A DNA stretch of 64,000 bases, from the NCBI GenBank assembly GCA_003514385.1, contig DOQR01000002.1:1-64000 (forward strand), in the 5' to 3' direction. The notes below the pieces were generated by a model. That model was not told where the DNA came from and searched no databases. It saw nothing but the letters and a program-made list of their open reading frames with translations. This document shows, piece after piece, positions 41,798 to 52,653 of this stretch; within the stretch, counting starts at the first letter, position 1, and each line of letters opens with the position of its first letter. The stretch is from Oscillospiraceae bacterium (lineage in GTDB: Bacteria > Bacillota > Clostridia > Oscillospirales > Acutalibacteraceae). The position numbers and the translations under genes are program-made.

Positions 41798-43474
41798 TCA
41801 GAACAGACCTGTTATTCTGCCGCTTTCGTCAACGTCGATTTTCTCTGCGGCGGGAACTTTCGGCAGCCCGGGCATGGTGAGAATGTCGCCGGTCAGAACG
41901 ACGACGAATCCCGCGCCCGCGGAGACCTTGACATTTTTCACCGTCACGGTGAAGTGCTCGGGCGCGCCGAGCTTTGTCGGGTCATCCGAAAAGCTGTACT
42001 GGGTCTTTGCTATGCATACGGGGCATTTGCTAAAACCGAGAGCTTCAAGCTGGGCTATTTGCTTTTTGGCGTTGGGCATGACGGTTATTCCGTCGCCTCC
42101 GTAGACTTTTCTGACAACGGCTTCGATCTTCTCCTCGATCGAAAGCTCATCTTCATAGGCGAAAGTGAAATCGCCCTTTTCCTCTTCGCACAGGCGGACT
42201 ACTTCGCGCGCGAGCGCTTCGCCGCCCTTGCCGCCCTCGGCCCACACGGTGGAGAGCACGGTGTTGACCCCGAGCTCGCGGCATTTTGCGATGATGAAAT
42301 CTATCTCGGCGTCGGTGTCGGTCGGGAATCTGTTGACCGCGACGACGCAGGGGAGTTTATAGACATTTTTGATGTTGGAAACATGGCGCAGCAGGTTCGG
42401 TATACCTCTTTCGAGCGCGCCGATATCTTCAACCGCAAGCTCCTTTTTGTCGAGCCCGCCGTGCATCTTGAGCGCGCGGACAGTGGCAACGACGACCACC
42501 GCGTCGGGCGCAAGTCCCGCCATGCGGCACTTTATATCGAGGAACTTTTCGGCACCGAGATCCGCGCCGAATCCCGCTTCGGTGACGGTATAATCGCCCA
42601 TCTTGAGCGCCATCTTAGTCGCCATGACGGAGTTGCAGCCGTGCGCTATGTTCGCGAACGGTCCGCCGTGGACGAACGCAGGCGTGCCCTCAAGGGTCTG
42701 GACAAGGTTGGGCTTCAGGGCGTCTTTCAAAAGCGCGGTCATTGCGCCGGCCGCCTTGAGCTCGCCGCAGGTCACGGGCTTGTCGTCATAGGTGTAGCCG
42801 ACGATCATGCGCGAGAGCCTCGCTTTGAGGTCGGTTATCGAGCTTGAAAGGCAAAGCACAGCCATTATCTCGCTCGCGACGGTTATGTCAAACCCGTCCT
42901 CGCGGGGCATACCGTTCGCCTTGCCGCCCATGCCGTCGACGATAAATCGAAGCTGGCGGTCGTTCATGTCAACGCAGCGTTTCCATGTTATCTTGCGGAC
43001 ATCTATGCCCAGGGCGTTGCCCTGTTGAATGTGGTTGTCGAGCATCGCGGCAAGCAGGTTGTTCGCCGCACCTATTGCGTGAAAGTCGCCGGTAAAGTGG
43101 AGATTGATGTCCTCCATGGGAACCACCTGCGCATATCCGCCGCCGGCGGCTCCGCCCTTGACTCCGAAAACCGGGCCGAGGCTCGGCTCGCGCAGTGCGA
43201 CCGTGACATCCTTGCCTATCCGGCGCAGTCCGTCTGCGAGGCCTATCGTCGTCGTGGTCTTGCCCTCGCCCGCGGGCGTGGGGGTTATGGCGGTGACAAG
43301 AATCAGCTTTCCGTTTTCCCGCTTCGTCTCCGAGAGCAGGGACAGGTCTATCTTCGCCTTGTAGTTTCCGTATTGCTCGATGTACTTTTCGTCAACATGG
43401 GCGCGCTTTGCGATAACGCCGATGTGCTCGGGTTTGCAGCGCTGCGCAATTTCAATGTCGGATAAATAGGCCAT
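41798..43474 (-). CDS. fhs: Formate--tetrahydrofolate ligase
   Basis: A 558-residue enzyme making 10-formyl-THF from formate, THF and ATP. The P-loop is [20 protein letters not shown] near residue 65, with [15 protein letters not shown] and [20 protein letters not shown] after it, all family hallmarks. Length is normal. It is the last gene of the purine operon, 18 bases after purL. Its product is the one-carbon donor for PurN and the AICAR transformylase encoded upstream in the same transcript, and formate may enter through the channel encoded there. Confidence 0.97.
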   Translation of the reverse strand: MAYLSDIEIAQRCKPEHIGVIAKRAHVDEKYIEQYGNYKAKIDLSLLSETKRENGKLILVTAITPTPAGEGKTTTTIGLADGLRRIGKDVTVALREPSLGPVFGVKGGAAGGGYAQVVPMEDINLHFTGDFHAIGAANNLLAAMLDNHIQQGNALGIDVRKITWKRCVDMNDRQLRFIVDGMGGKANGMPREDGFDITVASEIMAVLCLSSSITDLKARLSRMIVGYTYDDKPVTCGELKAAGAMTALLKDALKPNLVQTLEGTPAFVHGGPFANIAHGCNSVMATKMALKMGDYTVTEAGFGADLGAEKFLDIKCRMAGLAPDAVVVVATVRALKMHGGLDKKELAVEDIGALERGIPNLLRHVSNIKNVYKLPCVVAVNRFPTDTDAEIDFIIAKCRELGVNTVLSTVWAEGGKGGEALAREVVRLCEEEKGDFTFAYEDELSIEEKIEAVVRKVYGGDGITVMPNAKKQIAQLEALGFSKCPVCIAKTQYSFSDDPTKLGAPEHFTVTVKNVKVSAGAGFVVVLTGDILTMPGLPKVPAAEKIDVDESGRITGLF

Positions 43475-43492
43475 GCTCCATTCTCCTTGTCA

Positions 43493-46400
43493 TCATTTAA
43501 AATATTTAACAGCCGCTTCAAACATACGAATATTATAATCTCCCGGGACATTTTTGTAAAGACCTTTTCCGATTCTTTCGCTGTGTCCCATTTTTCCGAA
43601 GACTCTGCCGTCGGGCGATGTGATGCCCTCGATAGCGCAGACGGAGTCGTTGGGGTTGAAGTGTATATCATTTGAAGCGTTGCCGTCAAGATCAACATAC
43701 TGCGTGGCTATCTGCCCGTTCGCGGCGAGCTTGGCTATGAGCTCGTCGCTTGCGAGGAAGCGACCCTCGCCGTGGGATATCGGCACGGAATATATGTCGC
43801 CGACCTGCGTCAGCGCGAGCCACGGCGATTTGTTCGAAGAAATGCGGGTGCGCACTATTCGCGACTGGTGGCGCGCGATGGTGTTGAAGGTGAGCGTCGG
43901 GCAATTTTCGTCCGTGTCGATTATCTTGCCGTAGGGGACGAGTCCGAGCTTTATCAGCGCCTGGAAGCCGTTGCAGATTCCGCACATGAGTCCGTCTCTG
44001 TTTTCGAGCAGGTCGGTGACGCCCTCTTTTATCGCGGCGTTTCTGAAGAATGCCGTGATAAACTTTCCGCTGCCGTCCGGCTCGTCGCCGCCGGAGAAGC
44101 CGCCGGGGATGAATATCATCTGCGAGGAGCGAAGCTCGTCCGCGAATTTTTCGACGCTGCGGCTGATGCCGTCCGCGCTGAGGTTGTTTATAACAATTAT
44201 CTCCGGCTCTGCGCCCGCGTCGCGGACTGCCTTTGCGCTGTCATATTCGCAGTTCGTGCCGGGGAACGCCGGAATGAGCACGCGCGGCTTTGCAACTTTT
44301 ATCGCAGGAGCTTTGCGCTCAACAGTTTCATATGAGAAGTTCTCAGCACCCTTGCCTGCGTTTTTGATATTGCAGCTGTAGACGCTTTCGAGCTTGTTCT
44401 CATATATTCCGAGAAGCTTCGAAAGAGCGATGCTCTCGCCGTTAAGGCTGATGCAGCCGCTGTCGTTCGTGTGACCGAGAAGCGTGCCAGTTTCTTCTGC
44501 GCCGTTTGCGAGTTCGAGAATGAAGCCCGCGTAGCTGAGTCCGAATATCTTTTCGAGCGTGATATCTTTGCTGTATTCAAAGCCGATGCCGTTGCCGAAC
44601 GCCATCTTCATGACCGCCTCCGCTATGCCGCCCATGCCGGGGGTGTAGCAGGCGACTGCCTTGCCCGAGCGAAGAAGCCCGATAACTCGGGAGAACACAT
44701 CTATTAGCGAGTCGGTCTTCGGCAGACCGTTTTTGTCTTTCTCCGGCGCGATGAAAACGACCTTGTGACCCGCCGATTTGAACTCGGGCGAGACTATTGA
44801 AGAAGTCTTTTCCGTTGTCACGGCGAACGAGACGAGGGTCGGCGGGACATCGAGATTTTCAAACGAGCCGCTCATCGAGTCTTTGCCGCCTATCGAGCCG
44901 ATACCGAGCTCCATCTGCGCCTTGAATGCGCCGAGAAGCGCCGCCAAAGGCTGACCCCAGCGCTTGCCGTCCCTGCCGGGACGCTCGAAATATTCTTGGA
45001 AGGTGAGATATACATCTTTAAATTCCGCGCCCGAAGCGATGAGCTTGCAGACCGATTCGATAACCGCGAGGTACGCGCCGTGATAAGGGCTCTGCTCGGT
45101 GATAAACGGATTGTAGCCGAACGCCATGAGTGAGCAGTCGTCAGTATGCTTCTTCTCGACGGATATTTTCTGCACCATCGCCTGAATGGGCGTCAGCTGA
45201 TTCTTGCCGCCGAACGGCATGAGCACCGTGCCCGCGCCTATCGTCGAATCGAAACGCTCGGAAAGTCCGCGCTTCGAGCAGATGTTTAAATCCGATGCGA
45301 GTGCCGAGTAATTCTCCGCAAACGAGCCGGAGATTTCCTTTTCTTTGAGTGCGGGAGCCTCGGGGGTGATGTCTATATGCTTGTCGGCGCCGTTGGAATT
45401 CAAAAATTCGCGGCTGATATCAACAATTTTCTTGCCGTTCCAGTTCATGACGAGCCTCGGCTCAGCCTGAACTTTCGCCACAGGCACTGCCTGGAGATTT
45501 TCTTTATTAGCCAGCGCGAGGAAAGCGTCAACATTGTGCGGCTCAACAACGACTGCCATGCGCTCCTGGCTCTCGCTTATCGCAAGCTCCGTGCCGTCGA
45601 GACCCTCGTATTTTTTCGGCACTGCGTTGAGGTCTATCTCAAGCCCGTCCGCAAGCTCGCCTATAGCAACCGATACGCCGCCCGCGCCGAAGTCGTTGCA
45701 GCGCTTTATCATCAGGCAGGCTTCTTTGTTTCTGAAAAGTCTCTGGAGCTTTCTCTCCTCGGGAGCGTTGCCCTTCTGAACCTCAGCGCCGCAGCTTTCG
45801 AGCGATTCAACCGTGTGGGACTTCGAAGAGCCCGTCGCTCCGCCGCAGCCGTCGCGTCCGGTCGAGCCGCCGAGCAGGATAACAATATCTCCGGGAGCGG
45901 GAACTTCGCGGCGCACATTCTCTGCGGGAGTCGCCGCGATGACCGCGCCTATCTCCATTCTCTTCGCCGCATAGCCGGGGTGGTATATCTCGTCGACTAT
46001 ACCCGTCGCGAGACCTATCTGATTGCCGTATGATGAATAGCCCGCCGCCGCAGTCGTGACTATTTTCCTCTGCGGAAGCTTGCCCTTTATCGTCTCGTCA
46101 ATGGGCTTGAGCGGGTCGGCTGCGCCCGTTACGCGCATAGCGCCGTAGACATACGAACGCCCCGAGAGAGGGTCGCGGATAGCACCGCCGATGCAGGTCG
46201 CCGCGCCGCCGAAAGGCTCGATTTCAGTCGGGTGGTTGTGCGTCTCGTTTTTGAAGAGCAGAAGCCACGGCTCCGTTACGCCGTCAACATCTACATCGAT
46301 TTTCACCGTGCAGGCGTTTATCTCCTCGGACTCGTCGAGACGGTCGAGCTTGCCGTGCTTCTTGAGATGCTTGACCGCTATCGTCGCGAGATCCATCAGG

Positions 46401-47182
46401 CATATCGGCTTCGTGCGGCCTAATTCTTTTCTGACCGCGAGATATTCGTCGTAGGCGCTCTGAAGCAACTCGTCCTCGAATTTCACGCTGTCAATGACGG
46501 TCAGAAATGTCGTGTGGCGGCAGTGATCCGACCAGTAGGTGTCGATCATGCGAATCTCGGTTATCGTCGGGTCGCGGTGCTCGGATTTGAAATAATCCTG
46601 ACAGAACGCAATATCGTCCGCGTCCATGGCGAGACCGTATTTTTTGACGAAGTCCTCAAGCCCAGCTCTGCCGAGTTTTATAAATCCGTCGAGAGTTCTG
46701 ACTTCGGTCGGGATATCGTATTTCACGGCGAGAGTCTCGGGCTTTTCAAGGCTTGCCTCGCGCGCCTCAACGGGGTTGATGACATATTTCTTTATCTTCT
46801 GAGCGTCGGAGTCGGTTATGTCGCCGATGAGAATATATATTTTCGCCGTGCGGATCAGCGGGCGCTCGCCCTGCGAGATTATCTGTATGCACTGAGCCGC
46901 CGAGTCGGCGCGCTGATCGAACTGACCGGGCAGGAATTCGACGGCAAAGCACTTGCCGTTTATCTCGATGCTGTCCGATACAATGTCGAGCTGGGGCTCG
47001 GAGAACACGGTGCGCTTCGCGTAGTCAAAAAGTTCGGGCGTGATGTTCTCCGCATCGTAGCGGTTGATAACGCGCACGTCTTTGAGATTTTTTATCCCGA
47101 GCAGGTCGTTAGCCTCGCTGAGCAGGGACTTTGCCTCTTGCGCGAGCTCCTTTTTCTTTTCGATGAATACTCTGTATACCAT
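43493..47182 (-). CDS. purL: Phosphoribosylformylglycinamidine synthase (single-chain PurL)
   Basis: A 1229-residue large-type FGAM synthase that amidates FGAR with glutamine and ATP. The N-terminal and central synthetase modules include DTYWSDHCRHTTFL and FKNETHNHPTEIEPFGGAATC. The C-terminal 260 residues are a class-I glutamine amidotransferase with the nucleophile Cys in LMCGICNGFQALIKLG. The fused form makes separate purQ and purS unnecessary. It starts directly after the purD stop. Confidence 0.96.
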   Translation of the reverse strand: MVYRVFIEKKKELAQEAKSLLSEANDLLGIKNLKDVRVINRYDAENITPELFDYAKRTVFSEPQLDIVSDSIEINGKCFAVEFLPGQFDQRADSAAQCIQIISQGERPLIRTAKIYILIGDITDSDAQKIKKYVINPVEAREASLEKPETLAVKYDIPTEVRTLDGFIKLGRAGLEDFVKKYGLAMDADDIAFCQDYFKSEHRDPTITEIRMIDTYWSDHCRHTTFLTVIDSVKFEDELLQSAYDEYLAVRKELGRTKPICLMDLATIAVKHLKKHGKLDRLDESEEINACTVKIDVDVDGVTEPWLLLFKNETHNHPTEIEPFGGAATCIGGAIRDPLSGRSYVYGAMRVTGAADPLKPIDETIKGKLPQRKIVTTAAAGYSSYGNQIGLATGIVDEIYHPGYAAKRMEIGAVIAATPAENVRREVPAPGDIVILLGGSTGRDGCGGATGSSKSHTVESLESCGAEVQKGNAPEERKLQRLFRNKEACLMIKRCNDFGAGGVSVAIGELADGLEIDLNAVPKKYEGLDGTELAISESQERMAVVVEPHNVDAFLALANKENLQAVPVAKVQAEPRLVMNWNGKKIVDISREFLNSNGADKHIDITPEAPALKEKEISGSFAENYSALASDLNICSKRGLSERFDSTIGAGTVLMPFGGKNQLTPIQAMVQKISVEKKHTDDCSLMAFGYNPFITEQSPYHGAYLAVIESVCKLIASGAEFKDVYLTFQEYFERPGRDGKRWGQPLAALLGAFKAQMELGIGSIGGKDSMSGSFENLDVPPTLVSFAVTTEKTSSIVSPEFKSAGHKVVFIAPEKDKNGLPKTDSLIDVFSRVIGLLRSGKAVACYTPGMGGIAEAVMKMAFGNGIGFEYSKDITLEKIFGLSYAGFILELANGAEETGTLLGHTNDSGCISLNGESIALSKLLGIYENKLESVYSCNIKNAGKGAENFSYETVERKAPAIKVAKPRVLIPAFPGTNCEYDSAKAVRDAGAEPEIIVINNLSADGISRSVEKFADELRSSQMIFIPGGFSGGDEPDGSGKFITAFFRNAAIKEGVTDLLENRDGLMCGICNGFQALIKLGLVPYGKIIDTDENCPTLTFNTIARHQSRIVRTRISSNKSPWLALTQVGDIYSVPISHGEGRFLASDELIAKLAANGQIATQYVDLDGNASNDIHFNPNDSVCAIEGITSPDGRVFGKMGHSERIGKGLYKNVPGDYNIRMFEAAVKYFK

Positions 47183-48454
47183 TTATTTTTCCTCCCTTGC
47201 GGCGAGCGCTTTCGCGCCGATGTCGTGCCTGTAGAAGGCGTTTTCAAAATGAATTTTTTCTGCCTTTTCGTATGCCGAGGCTATTGCCTCCCGAAGCGTA
47301 TCTTCGACCGCCGTCACGCCGAGAACTCTGCCGCCGCTCGTCACGAGCTTGCCGTTTTTCTCGGCAGCACCCGCGACATATACGCTGTCCCGAATCTCGT
47401 CCGGGATATCTATTTCATAGCCCTTTTCGTATGCGACGGGATAGCCCTTTGACGCCATGATGACGCAGCAGGCGTTTTTATCCGAAAACTCAACGGGTGT
47501 CTCGGCGAGCGTGCCGTTTGTAGTAGCTTCCATAACGGTGAGCAGATCGCTCTTTAACAACGGGAGCACGACCTGCGTCTCCGGGTCGCCGAAGCGGCAG
47601 TTGTATTCAATGACTTTAGGACCGTTTTCCGTCAGCATGAGTCCGAAATAAAGGCAGCCTTTGAAAGTTCTGCCCTCCGCGTTCATCGCGTTTATCGTCG
47701 GCAGGAATATCTCCTTCATGCATCTGTCGGCGATCTCTTTCGTGTAATACGGATTCGGAGCAACGGTGCCCATGCCGCCGGTGTTGAGACCTTTATCGTT
47801 GTCGAGCGCGCGCTTGTGATCCATCGACGATATCATGGGGACTACGGTCTTGCCGTCCGTGAACGAGAGCACCGAGACCTCGGGACCCGTCAGAAATTCT
47901 TCGATAACGATGCTGTCTCCGCTCTTGCCGAATTTCTTGTCGCGCATGATTTCAACGACCGCTTCTTTCGCCTCGTCGCGCGTCGCGGCGATTATAACGC
48001 CCTTGCCGAGCGCGAGACCGTCCGCCTTTATAACGGTCGGAACGGGGGCTGAATCGAGATAGGCGAGCGCGTCCTCCGCGCTGTCAAAAACTTCGTACTG
48101 TGCGGTGGGTATGCCGTATTTTTTCATCAGGTTCTTTGAAAAAACCTTGCTGCCCTCGATTATTGCAGCGTTTTTGCGCGGACCGAAGCAGGGGATGCCG
48201 AGGCTTTCGAGCCTGTCCACGCAGCCGAGCACGAGCGGGTCGTCCGGCGTGACAACCGCGTAATCTATCTGATTGTTCTTCGCAAATTCCGCAATGCCGT
48301 CAATATCCGTAGCGCCTATGTTGACGCACTCCGCGTCCGCGGCGATGCCGCCGTTTCCGGGCAGGGCGTATATTTTTTTTACTTCGCTGTTCTCTCGGAG
48401 CTTTTTTATAACGGCGTGCTCTCTTCCGCCGGAACCTACTACAAGAATGTTCAT
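47183..48454 (-). CDS. purD: Phosphoribosylamine--glycine ligase
   Basis: A 423-residue ATP-grasp enzyme making GAR. MNILVVGSGGREHAV is the classic start. FGPRKNAAIIEGSKVFSKN, IKADGLALGKGV and YNCRFGDPETQVVLPLL are further signatures. It lies between the AICAR transformylase gene (13 bases) and purL (no gap) in the operon. Confidence 0.96.
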   Translation of the reverse strand: MNILVVGSGGREHAVIKKLRENSEVKKIYALPGNGGIAADAECVNIGATDIDGIAEFAKNNQIDYAVVTPDDPLVLGCVDRLESLGIPCFGPRKNAAIIEGSKVFSKNLMKKYGIPTAQYEVFDSAEDALAYLDSAPVPTVIKADGLALGKGVIIAATRDEAKEAVVEIMRDKKFGKSGDSIVIEEFLTGPEVSVLSFTDGKTVVPMISSMDHKRALDNDKGLNTGGMGTVAPNPYYTKEIADRCMKEIFLPTINAMNAEGRTFKGCLYFGLMLTENGPKVIEYNCRFGDPETQVVLPLLKSDLLTVMEATTNGTLAETPVEFSDKNACCVIMASKGYPVAYEKGYEIDIPDEIRDSVYVAGAAEKNGKLVTSGGRVLGVTAVEDTLREAIASAYEKAEKIHFENAFYRHDIGAKALAAREEK

Positions 48455-48467
48455 TTTGAGTCCTCCG

Positions 48468-49652
48468 TCAATGGTGGAACAGGCGCATGCCGGTGAATGC
48501 CATGACCATGCCGTATTTGTCGCAGCACTCTATCACAAGGTCGTCGCGGATGGAGCCGCCGGGCTCTGCGATATATTTTACTCCGCTGCGCTTTGCTCTT
48601 TCGATGTTGTCGCTGAACGGGAAGAACGCGTCCGAGCCGAGCGATACGCCGTCAATTGAAGCGAGATATTCTTTTATCTCTCCGTCGGTCAGCGGCTCGG
48701 GGCGGGAGGTGAAATATTTCTGCCAGTTGCCTTCGGCGCAGACATCCTCTTCGTTTTTGTTGATGTAGCCGTCAATGACATTGTCCCTGTCGGGGCGGCC
48801 TATCGAATCCTTGAAGGGGAGGTTAAGGACTTTTTCGTGCTGGCGTAAAAACCATGTGTCGGCCTTTGTGCCCGCAAGGCGGGTGCAGTGGATTCTCGAC
48901 TGCTGACCTGCGCCGACGCCGATAGCCTGCCCGTCAACTGCGTAGCAGACAGAGTTTGACTGCGTGTATTTAAGTGTGATGAGCGAGATTATGAGGTCGC
49001 GCGCCGCGCTGTCAGGGAGATTTTTGTTTTCGGTGACTATATTCGAGAGCAGCTCTCTGTTTATCTTGAAATTGTTTCTGCCCTGTTCAAAGGTTATGCC
49101 GTAGACCTGCTTGCGCTCTGTCTCTTCGGGAACATAATCCGAGTCGATTTTCACTATATTGTAGTTGCCCTTGCGCTTGGATTTGAGAATTTCAAGCGCC
49201 TCGGGCTCATATCCGGGGGCGATGATGCCGTCGGAGACCTCGCGCTTTATCATCTTCGCGGTAGTAACATCGCAGACATCGGAGAGGGCGACCCAGTCGC
49301 CGAACGAACACATTCTGTCCGTGCCGCGTGCGCGCGCATAGGCGCAGGCGAGCGGGGAGTCGTCAAGGCCCTCTATGTCGTCAACAAAGCAGGCTTTTTT
49401 GAGCTTGTCGGAGAGTGGAATGCCGACCGCCGCCGAGGTGGGGCTGACATGCTTAAAAGAAGTGACCGCTGGGAGACCGAGAGCCTCTTTGAGCTCCTTG
49501 ACGAGCTGCCAGGAGTTGAAAGCGTCGAGAAAGTTTATGTATCCGGGTCTGCCGCAGAGGATCTCTATGGGCAGCTCACTGCCGTCCGCCATATAGATGC
49601 GGGAGGGCTTCTGGTTGGGGTTGCAGCCGTATTTAAGCTCGAATTCTTTCAT
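48468..49652 (-). CDS. purH: AICAR transformylase (stand-alone PurH domain)
   Basis: A 394-residue protein equal to the transformylase part of PurH only; the N-terminal IMP-cyclohydrolase domain is missing. It transfers a formyl group from 10-formyl-THF to AICAR. Visible motifs are KYGCNPNQKPS, TSFKHVSPTSAAVG (with the catalytic Lys-His pair), LKYTQSNSVCYA and GSDAFFPFSDNIE. The start is the ATG after AAGGAG; upstream open frame has no ribosome site and overlaps the next gene. The missing activity is supplied by the neighbouring PurO-like gene. Calling it purH follows family usage for the split form. Confidence 0.9.
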   Translation of the reverse strand: MKEFELKYGCNPNQKPSRIYMADGSELPIEILCGRPGYINFLDAFNSWQLVKELKEALGLPAVTSFKHVSPTSAAVGIPLSDKLKKACFVDDIEGLDDSPLACAYARARGTDRMCSFGDWVALSDVCDVTTAKMIKREVSDGIIAPGYEPEALEILKSKRKGNYNIVKIDSDYVPEETERKQVYGITFEQGRNNFKINRELLSNIVTENKNLPDSAARDLIISLITLKYTQSNSVCYAVDGQAIGVGAGQQSRIHCTRLAGTKADTWFLRQHEKVLNLPFKDSIGRPDRDNVIDGYINKNEEDVCAEGNWQKYFTSRPEPLTDGEIKEYLASIDGVSLGSDAFFPFSDNIERAKRSGVKYIAEPGGSIRDDLVIECCDKYGMVMAFTGMRLFHH

Positions 49653-49666
49653 TTTTATTCTCCTTT

Positions 49667-50386
49667 TCAAGCGTTCTTGTTTATGAGTCTGCTGTCTTCC
49701 GCACCGGTCACGAGATCGGTGTATCTGACATAGAGCGAGATTTTGTTGTCCGCATCGAGAGCGTTCCAAAGTGACTGCGTGAACTCGTCGATATCGTTCG
49801 GGATAGCGACTCTCTCCGGCTCGCCCTGAAAAGTTGGAATGGGGTTGCCGTCGCAGACATAGGTGTGGATGAAATGACCGAGACCTGCGAGCGGGGAATA
49901 AGAGAATGTGTATCTGTTGCACGCACTGCCCGCGGCGTCCGCGCTCTTGAGAATACTCATCTCATATGTGAAATCTTTGTTTTCGAAGGTCAGCATGCCG
50001 CTGATTCTGGGGGTGAAGTTTGGCGCGTCCGGCTCAAACTCGCGGGTCTCAAGCGCACTCTTGAACGAACCGCCTGATTTCAGCGCGTCGTTTATTGTAT
50101 CCGTCTGATCGCCGTTTGTGACGATTATCTTGTTTTCGTAATTTCTGACTGCGGCGTAAATAATGAGACTCGGATCTTCTACTTTTGAAGCGTCGAACGG
50201 CTCGGTATAGAGCACTCCGTCGCGCTCGGTGAATATGCGGTTGCGGCTGTTTGCCGAGCGGCCCATGATGAAATATGCGGTGCACGCCTTTGTGCCGTCG
50301 GCGCTCTTGCCGATGACGATGCCTCTTCCGACGTAGGAGTTGCCCTCAATGAGCTTTGCTATGTCGTTGACTGCGTAAATATCCAT
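49667..50386 (-). CDS. purO: IMP cyclohydrolase, PurO type
   Basis: A 239-residue protein of the archaeal-type IMP cyclohydrolase family, closing FAICAR to IMP. Recognisable blocks are NSYVGRGIVIGKSADG, YFIMGRSANSRNRIF, DPSLIIYAAVRNY, TNGDQTDTI and EPDAPNFTPRISGML. It replaces the cyclohydrolase domain absent from the adjacent transformylase. It shares one base with the purN stop and lies 14 bases before the transformylase gene. Confidence 0.88.
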   Translation of the reverse strand: MDIYAVNDIAKLIEGNSYVGRGIVIGKSADGTKACTAYFIMGRSANSRNRIFTERDGVLYTEPFDASKVEDPSLIIYAAVRNYENKIIVTNGDQTDTINDALKSGGSFKSALETREFEPDAPNFTPRISGMLTFENKDFTYEMSILKSADAAGSACNRYTFSYSPLAGLGHFIHTYVCDGNPIPTFQGEPERVAIPNDIDEFTQSLWNALDADNKISLYVRYTDLVTGAEDSRLINKNA

Positions 50387-51012
50387 TATTTTTCCTCCGC
50401 TTTTTTACGGACTATTTCGTCCGATATTTTTTCGGCTGCCGCCGGGAGAATCTTCCATTCGGCGAGCCGCATGACTCTTTTCTGGAGCGTTTCGGGCGTG
50501 TCGCCGTCCCTGACTTTGACCGCCTTCTGCATGATTATTTCGCCGCCGTCGGGTATCTCGTTGACGAAATGAACCGTTGCGCCTGTCACTTTGACTCCTT
50601 TTTTCAGCGCCGCTTCGTGGACTCGCAGCCCGTAGAAGCCCTCGCCGCAGAACGACGGGATGAGCGACGGGTGGACATTTATTATCCTGCGCTCGTATCT
50701 GCGCGTGAAGTCCGCGCTCAGTATGCTCATGTAGCCCGCGAGGACTATCAGGTCTATATTATTTTCTTCGAGTATTTCAATTATTTTTTCTTCAACGGCC
50801 GCCTGACTGCCGAATTCTTTCTTGCTGACCGTGACGCCCTTGATTCCCGCTTTCGCCGCGCGTTCGAGCGCGTAGGCGTTCGGGTTGCTCGAAACGACCA
50901 GCTTTATCTCGCCGTGCTCGATTATTCCGCTTTTCTGCGCGTCGATAAGAGCCTGGAGATTCGTTCCGCCGCCGGAGACAAAAACGGCGATTTCAGCTTT
51001 GCTTGCTTTCAT
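50386..51012 (-). CDS. purN: Phosphoribosylglycinamide formyltransferase
   Basis: A 208-residue enzyme transferring formyl from 10-formyl-THF to GAR. FVSGGGTNLQALID opens the Rossmann fold, LAGYMSILSADFTRRYERRIINVHPSLIPSF carries the catalytic Asn-His residues, and TGATVHFVNEIPDGGEII the catalytic Asp. Its start overlaps the end of the formate channel gene by 20 bases. Confidence 0.95.
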   Translation of the reverse strand: MKASKAEIAVFVSGGGTNLQALIDAQKSGIIEHGEIKLVVSSNPNAYALERAAKAGIKGVTVSKKEFGSQAAVEEKIIEILEENNIDLIVLAGYMSILSADFTRRYERRIINVHPSLIPSFCGEGFYGLRVHEAALKKGVKVTGATVHFVNEIPDGGEIIMQKAVKVRDGDTPETLQKRVMRLAEWKILPAAAEKISDEIVRKKAEEK

Positions 51013-51613
51013 TTTTTCTCCCTCCGATAAGAGTCAGCGCCGGCAGCAGCATTCCGCCGAGCGAGTTGCCGATAACAACAGCGAGCATGAACAGCGCGAC
51101 ACTCAACGAGAAGATGCCCGATGCGCCGAAATAGAACATGTCGGCTATCGAATGTTCAAATCCGCTTAGAATAAACACCGGCACGCAGAAGAGAATACCC
51201 AAAACAGTGCTCTTCTCTTTGTATGTGCTCACCGCAAGATACATCAGTATTCCGCAGAAAAATGCGCGGACAAGAGTCTGCCAAAACGCTTGGGTGAGCT
51301 TGCCGGAGCAGATTGCAGCCGCCGTCTCGCCGAGCTGCGGCATAGAAACTCGCACGAGCATGCCGAGAAGAAATGTCGTTATAAGATTGCCGATGAGTAT
51401 AACCGCAAGAGCGGCAAAATCACTCTTCTTGTGGCTCTCGATTATATATCCCACCCTGCCGGTGTAGAGCGCGTAGCCCTTGAGGCAGATGCAGAGCAGA
51501 GCCACCGAAAACAGCACCGCGCCGACATATCTGTTCTCACAAGCGAGAAATACACAGCCGCCGATGGAAATCAACACACCTGCGCAGACAGAACTCAGAA
51601 AGTTTTTCAGCAT
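50993..51613 (-). CDS. Formate/nitrite transporter family channel
   Basis: A 206-residue membrane protein of the FocA/NirC family, with about six helices. The signature [13 protein letters not shown] near residue 150 is diagnostic, and the asparagine-containing [12 protein letters not shown] earlier in the chain fits the half-helix region. It lies between purM (7-base overlap) and purN (20-base overlap), so it is fully embedded in the purine operon. Together with fhs at the operon end, this argues that it carries formate for 10-formyl-THF synthesis; transport direction cannot be told from sequence. It is shorter than FocA (about 280) at both ends. Confidence 0.85.
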   Translation of the reverse strand: MLKNFLSSVCAGVLISIGGCVFLACENRYVGAVLFSVALLCICLKGYALYTGRVGYIIESHKKSDFAALAVILIGNLITTFLLGMLVRVSMPQLGETAAAICSGKLTQAFWQTLVRAFFCGILMYLAVSTYKEKSTVLGILFCVPVFILSGFEHSIADMFYFGASGIFSLSVALFMLAVVIGNSLGGMLLPALTLIGGRKNESKQS

Positions 51614-52650
51614 ATCTCGATTTTCTCCGCAGACGAGACTATTTCGCCTATGATATAGGGCTCTTCGCCCGAGGCTCTGAGAATACCGAGCGCCTCGTCG
51701 GCGTCGTCCTTTGAAACGACTATGCTCATGCCCACACCCATGTTGAATGTGTTGAACATATCGCGCTCGCAGATATCTCCCGCCTTTGCGATGAGATCAA
51801 ATATCGGCAGAACTTTTACCGCCGAGCGGTCTATCTTCGCGCCGAGCGAGTCGGGGATGCTTCTCGGGATGTTTTCATAGAAGCCGCCGCCCGTGATGTG
51901 GGATATGCCCTTGATTTTTATCTTTTCGAGCAGGGCGAGAACGGGCTTTACATATATCTTTGTCGGCGTGAGCAGAGTCTCGCCGATGCTCTTGCCGCCG
52001 AGCTCGTCAACGGGGAGGGTGAGATTGCGGTTTTCAACATCAAAAACTTTTCTCACGAGCGAGAAGCCGTTTGAATGAACGCCGCTCGAGGGGAGCGCGA
52101 TTATAACATCGCCGGGGGTCATTGTTTTATTGTCAATAATTCTGTCCTTGTCGACAACGCCCGTGCAGTAGCCCGCGAGGTCGTATTCGTCTATCGGATA
52201 AAATCCGGGCATCTCCGCGGTCTCGCCGCCGATGAGCGCCGCGCCCGACTGAACGCAGCCCTCGCAGACGCCGCTGACGATATCGGCTATCCTCTCGGGA
52301 TAGTTCTTGCCACAGGCTATGTAATCGAGAAAGAACAGGGGCTTTGCGCCGCAGCAGATTATATCGTTGACGCACATAGCCACGCAGTCGATGCCGACGG
52401 TGTCGTGCTTGTCCATGAGAAAGGCTATCTTGAGTTTCGTGCCGACTCCGTCGGTGCCGCTGACGAGCACGGGCTTTGAAATCCCTGTCAGGTCGAGCTC
52501 GAACAGACCGCCGAAGCCGCCGACATCAGAGCAGACGCCCGAGGTGAGTGTGCGAGCGATGTGCTTTTTCATAAGCTCCACTGCCTTGTATCCCGCGGTT
52601 ATGTCAACGCCCGCGTCGGCGTATACATCGGACTTTGATATCTCGTTCAT
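51607..52650 (-). CDS. purM: Phosphoribosylformylglycinamidine cyclo-ligase
   Basis: A 347-residue enzyme closing the imidazole ring to give AIR. Typical blocks are [45 protein letters not shown] and [14 protein letters not shown]. Second gene of the operon, three bases after purE. Confidence 0.96.
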   Translation of the reverse strand: MNEISKSDVYADAGVDITAGYKAVELMKKHIARTLTSGVCSDVGGFGGLFELDLTGISKPVLVSGTDGVGTKLKIAFLMDKHDTVGIDCVAMCVNDIICCGAKPLFFLDYIACGKNYPERIADIVSGVCEGCVQSGAALIGGETAEMPGFYPIDEYDLAGYCTGVVDKDRIIDNKTMTPGDVIIALPSSGVHSNGFSLVRKVFDVENRNLTLPVDELGGKSIGETLLTPTKIYVKPVLALLEKIKIKGISHITGGGFYENIPRSIPDSLGAKIDRSAVKVLPIFDLIAKAGDICERDMFNTFNMGVGMSIVVSKDDADEALGILRASGEEPYIIGEIVSSAEKIEIC

Positions 52651-52653
52651 GTT

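Noticed and set aside
40889..42847. 652-codon frame spanning guaB and fhs on the plus strand
   Set aside because: It crosses the gap between two well-identified genes on the minus strand and has no family features.
48653..49922. 90-codon N-terminal extension of the AICAR transformylase
   Set aside because: It overlaps the PurO-like gene, lacks a ribosome site and is basic low-complexity sequence. The internal ATG has AAGGAG.
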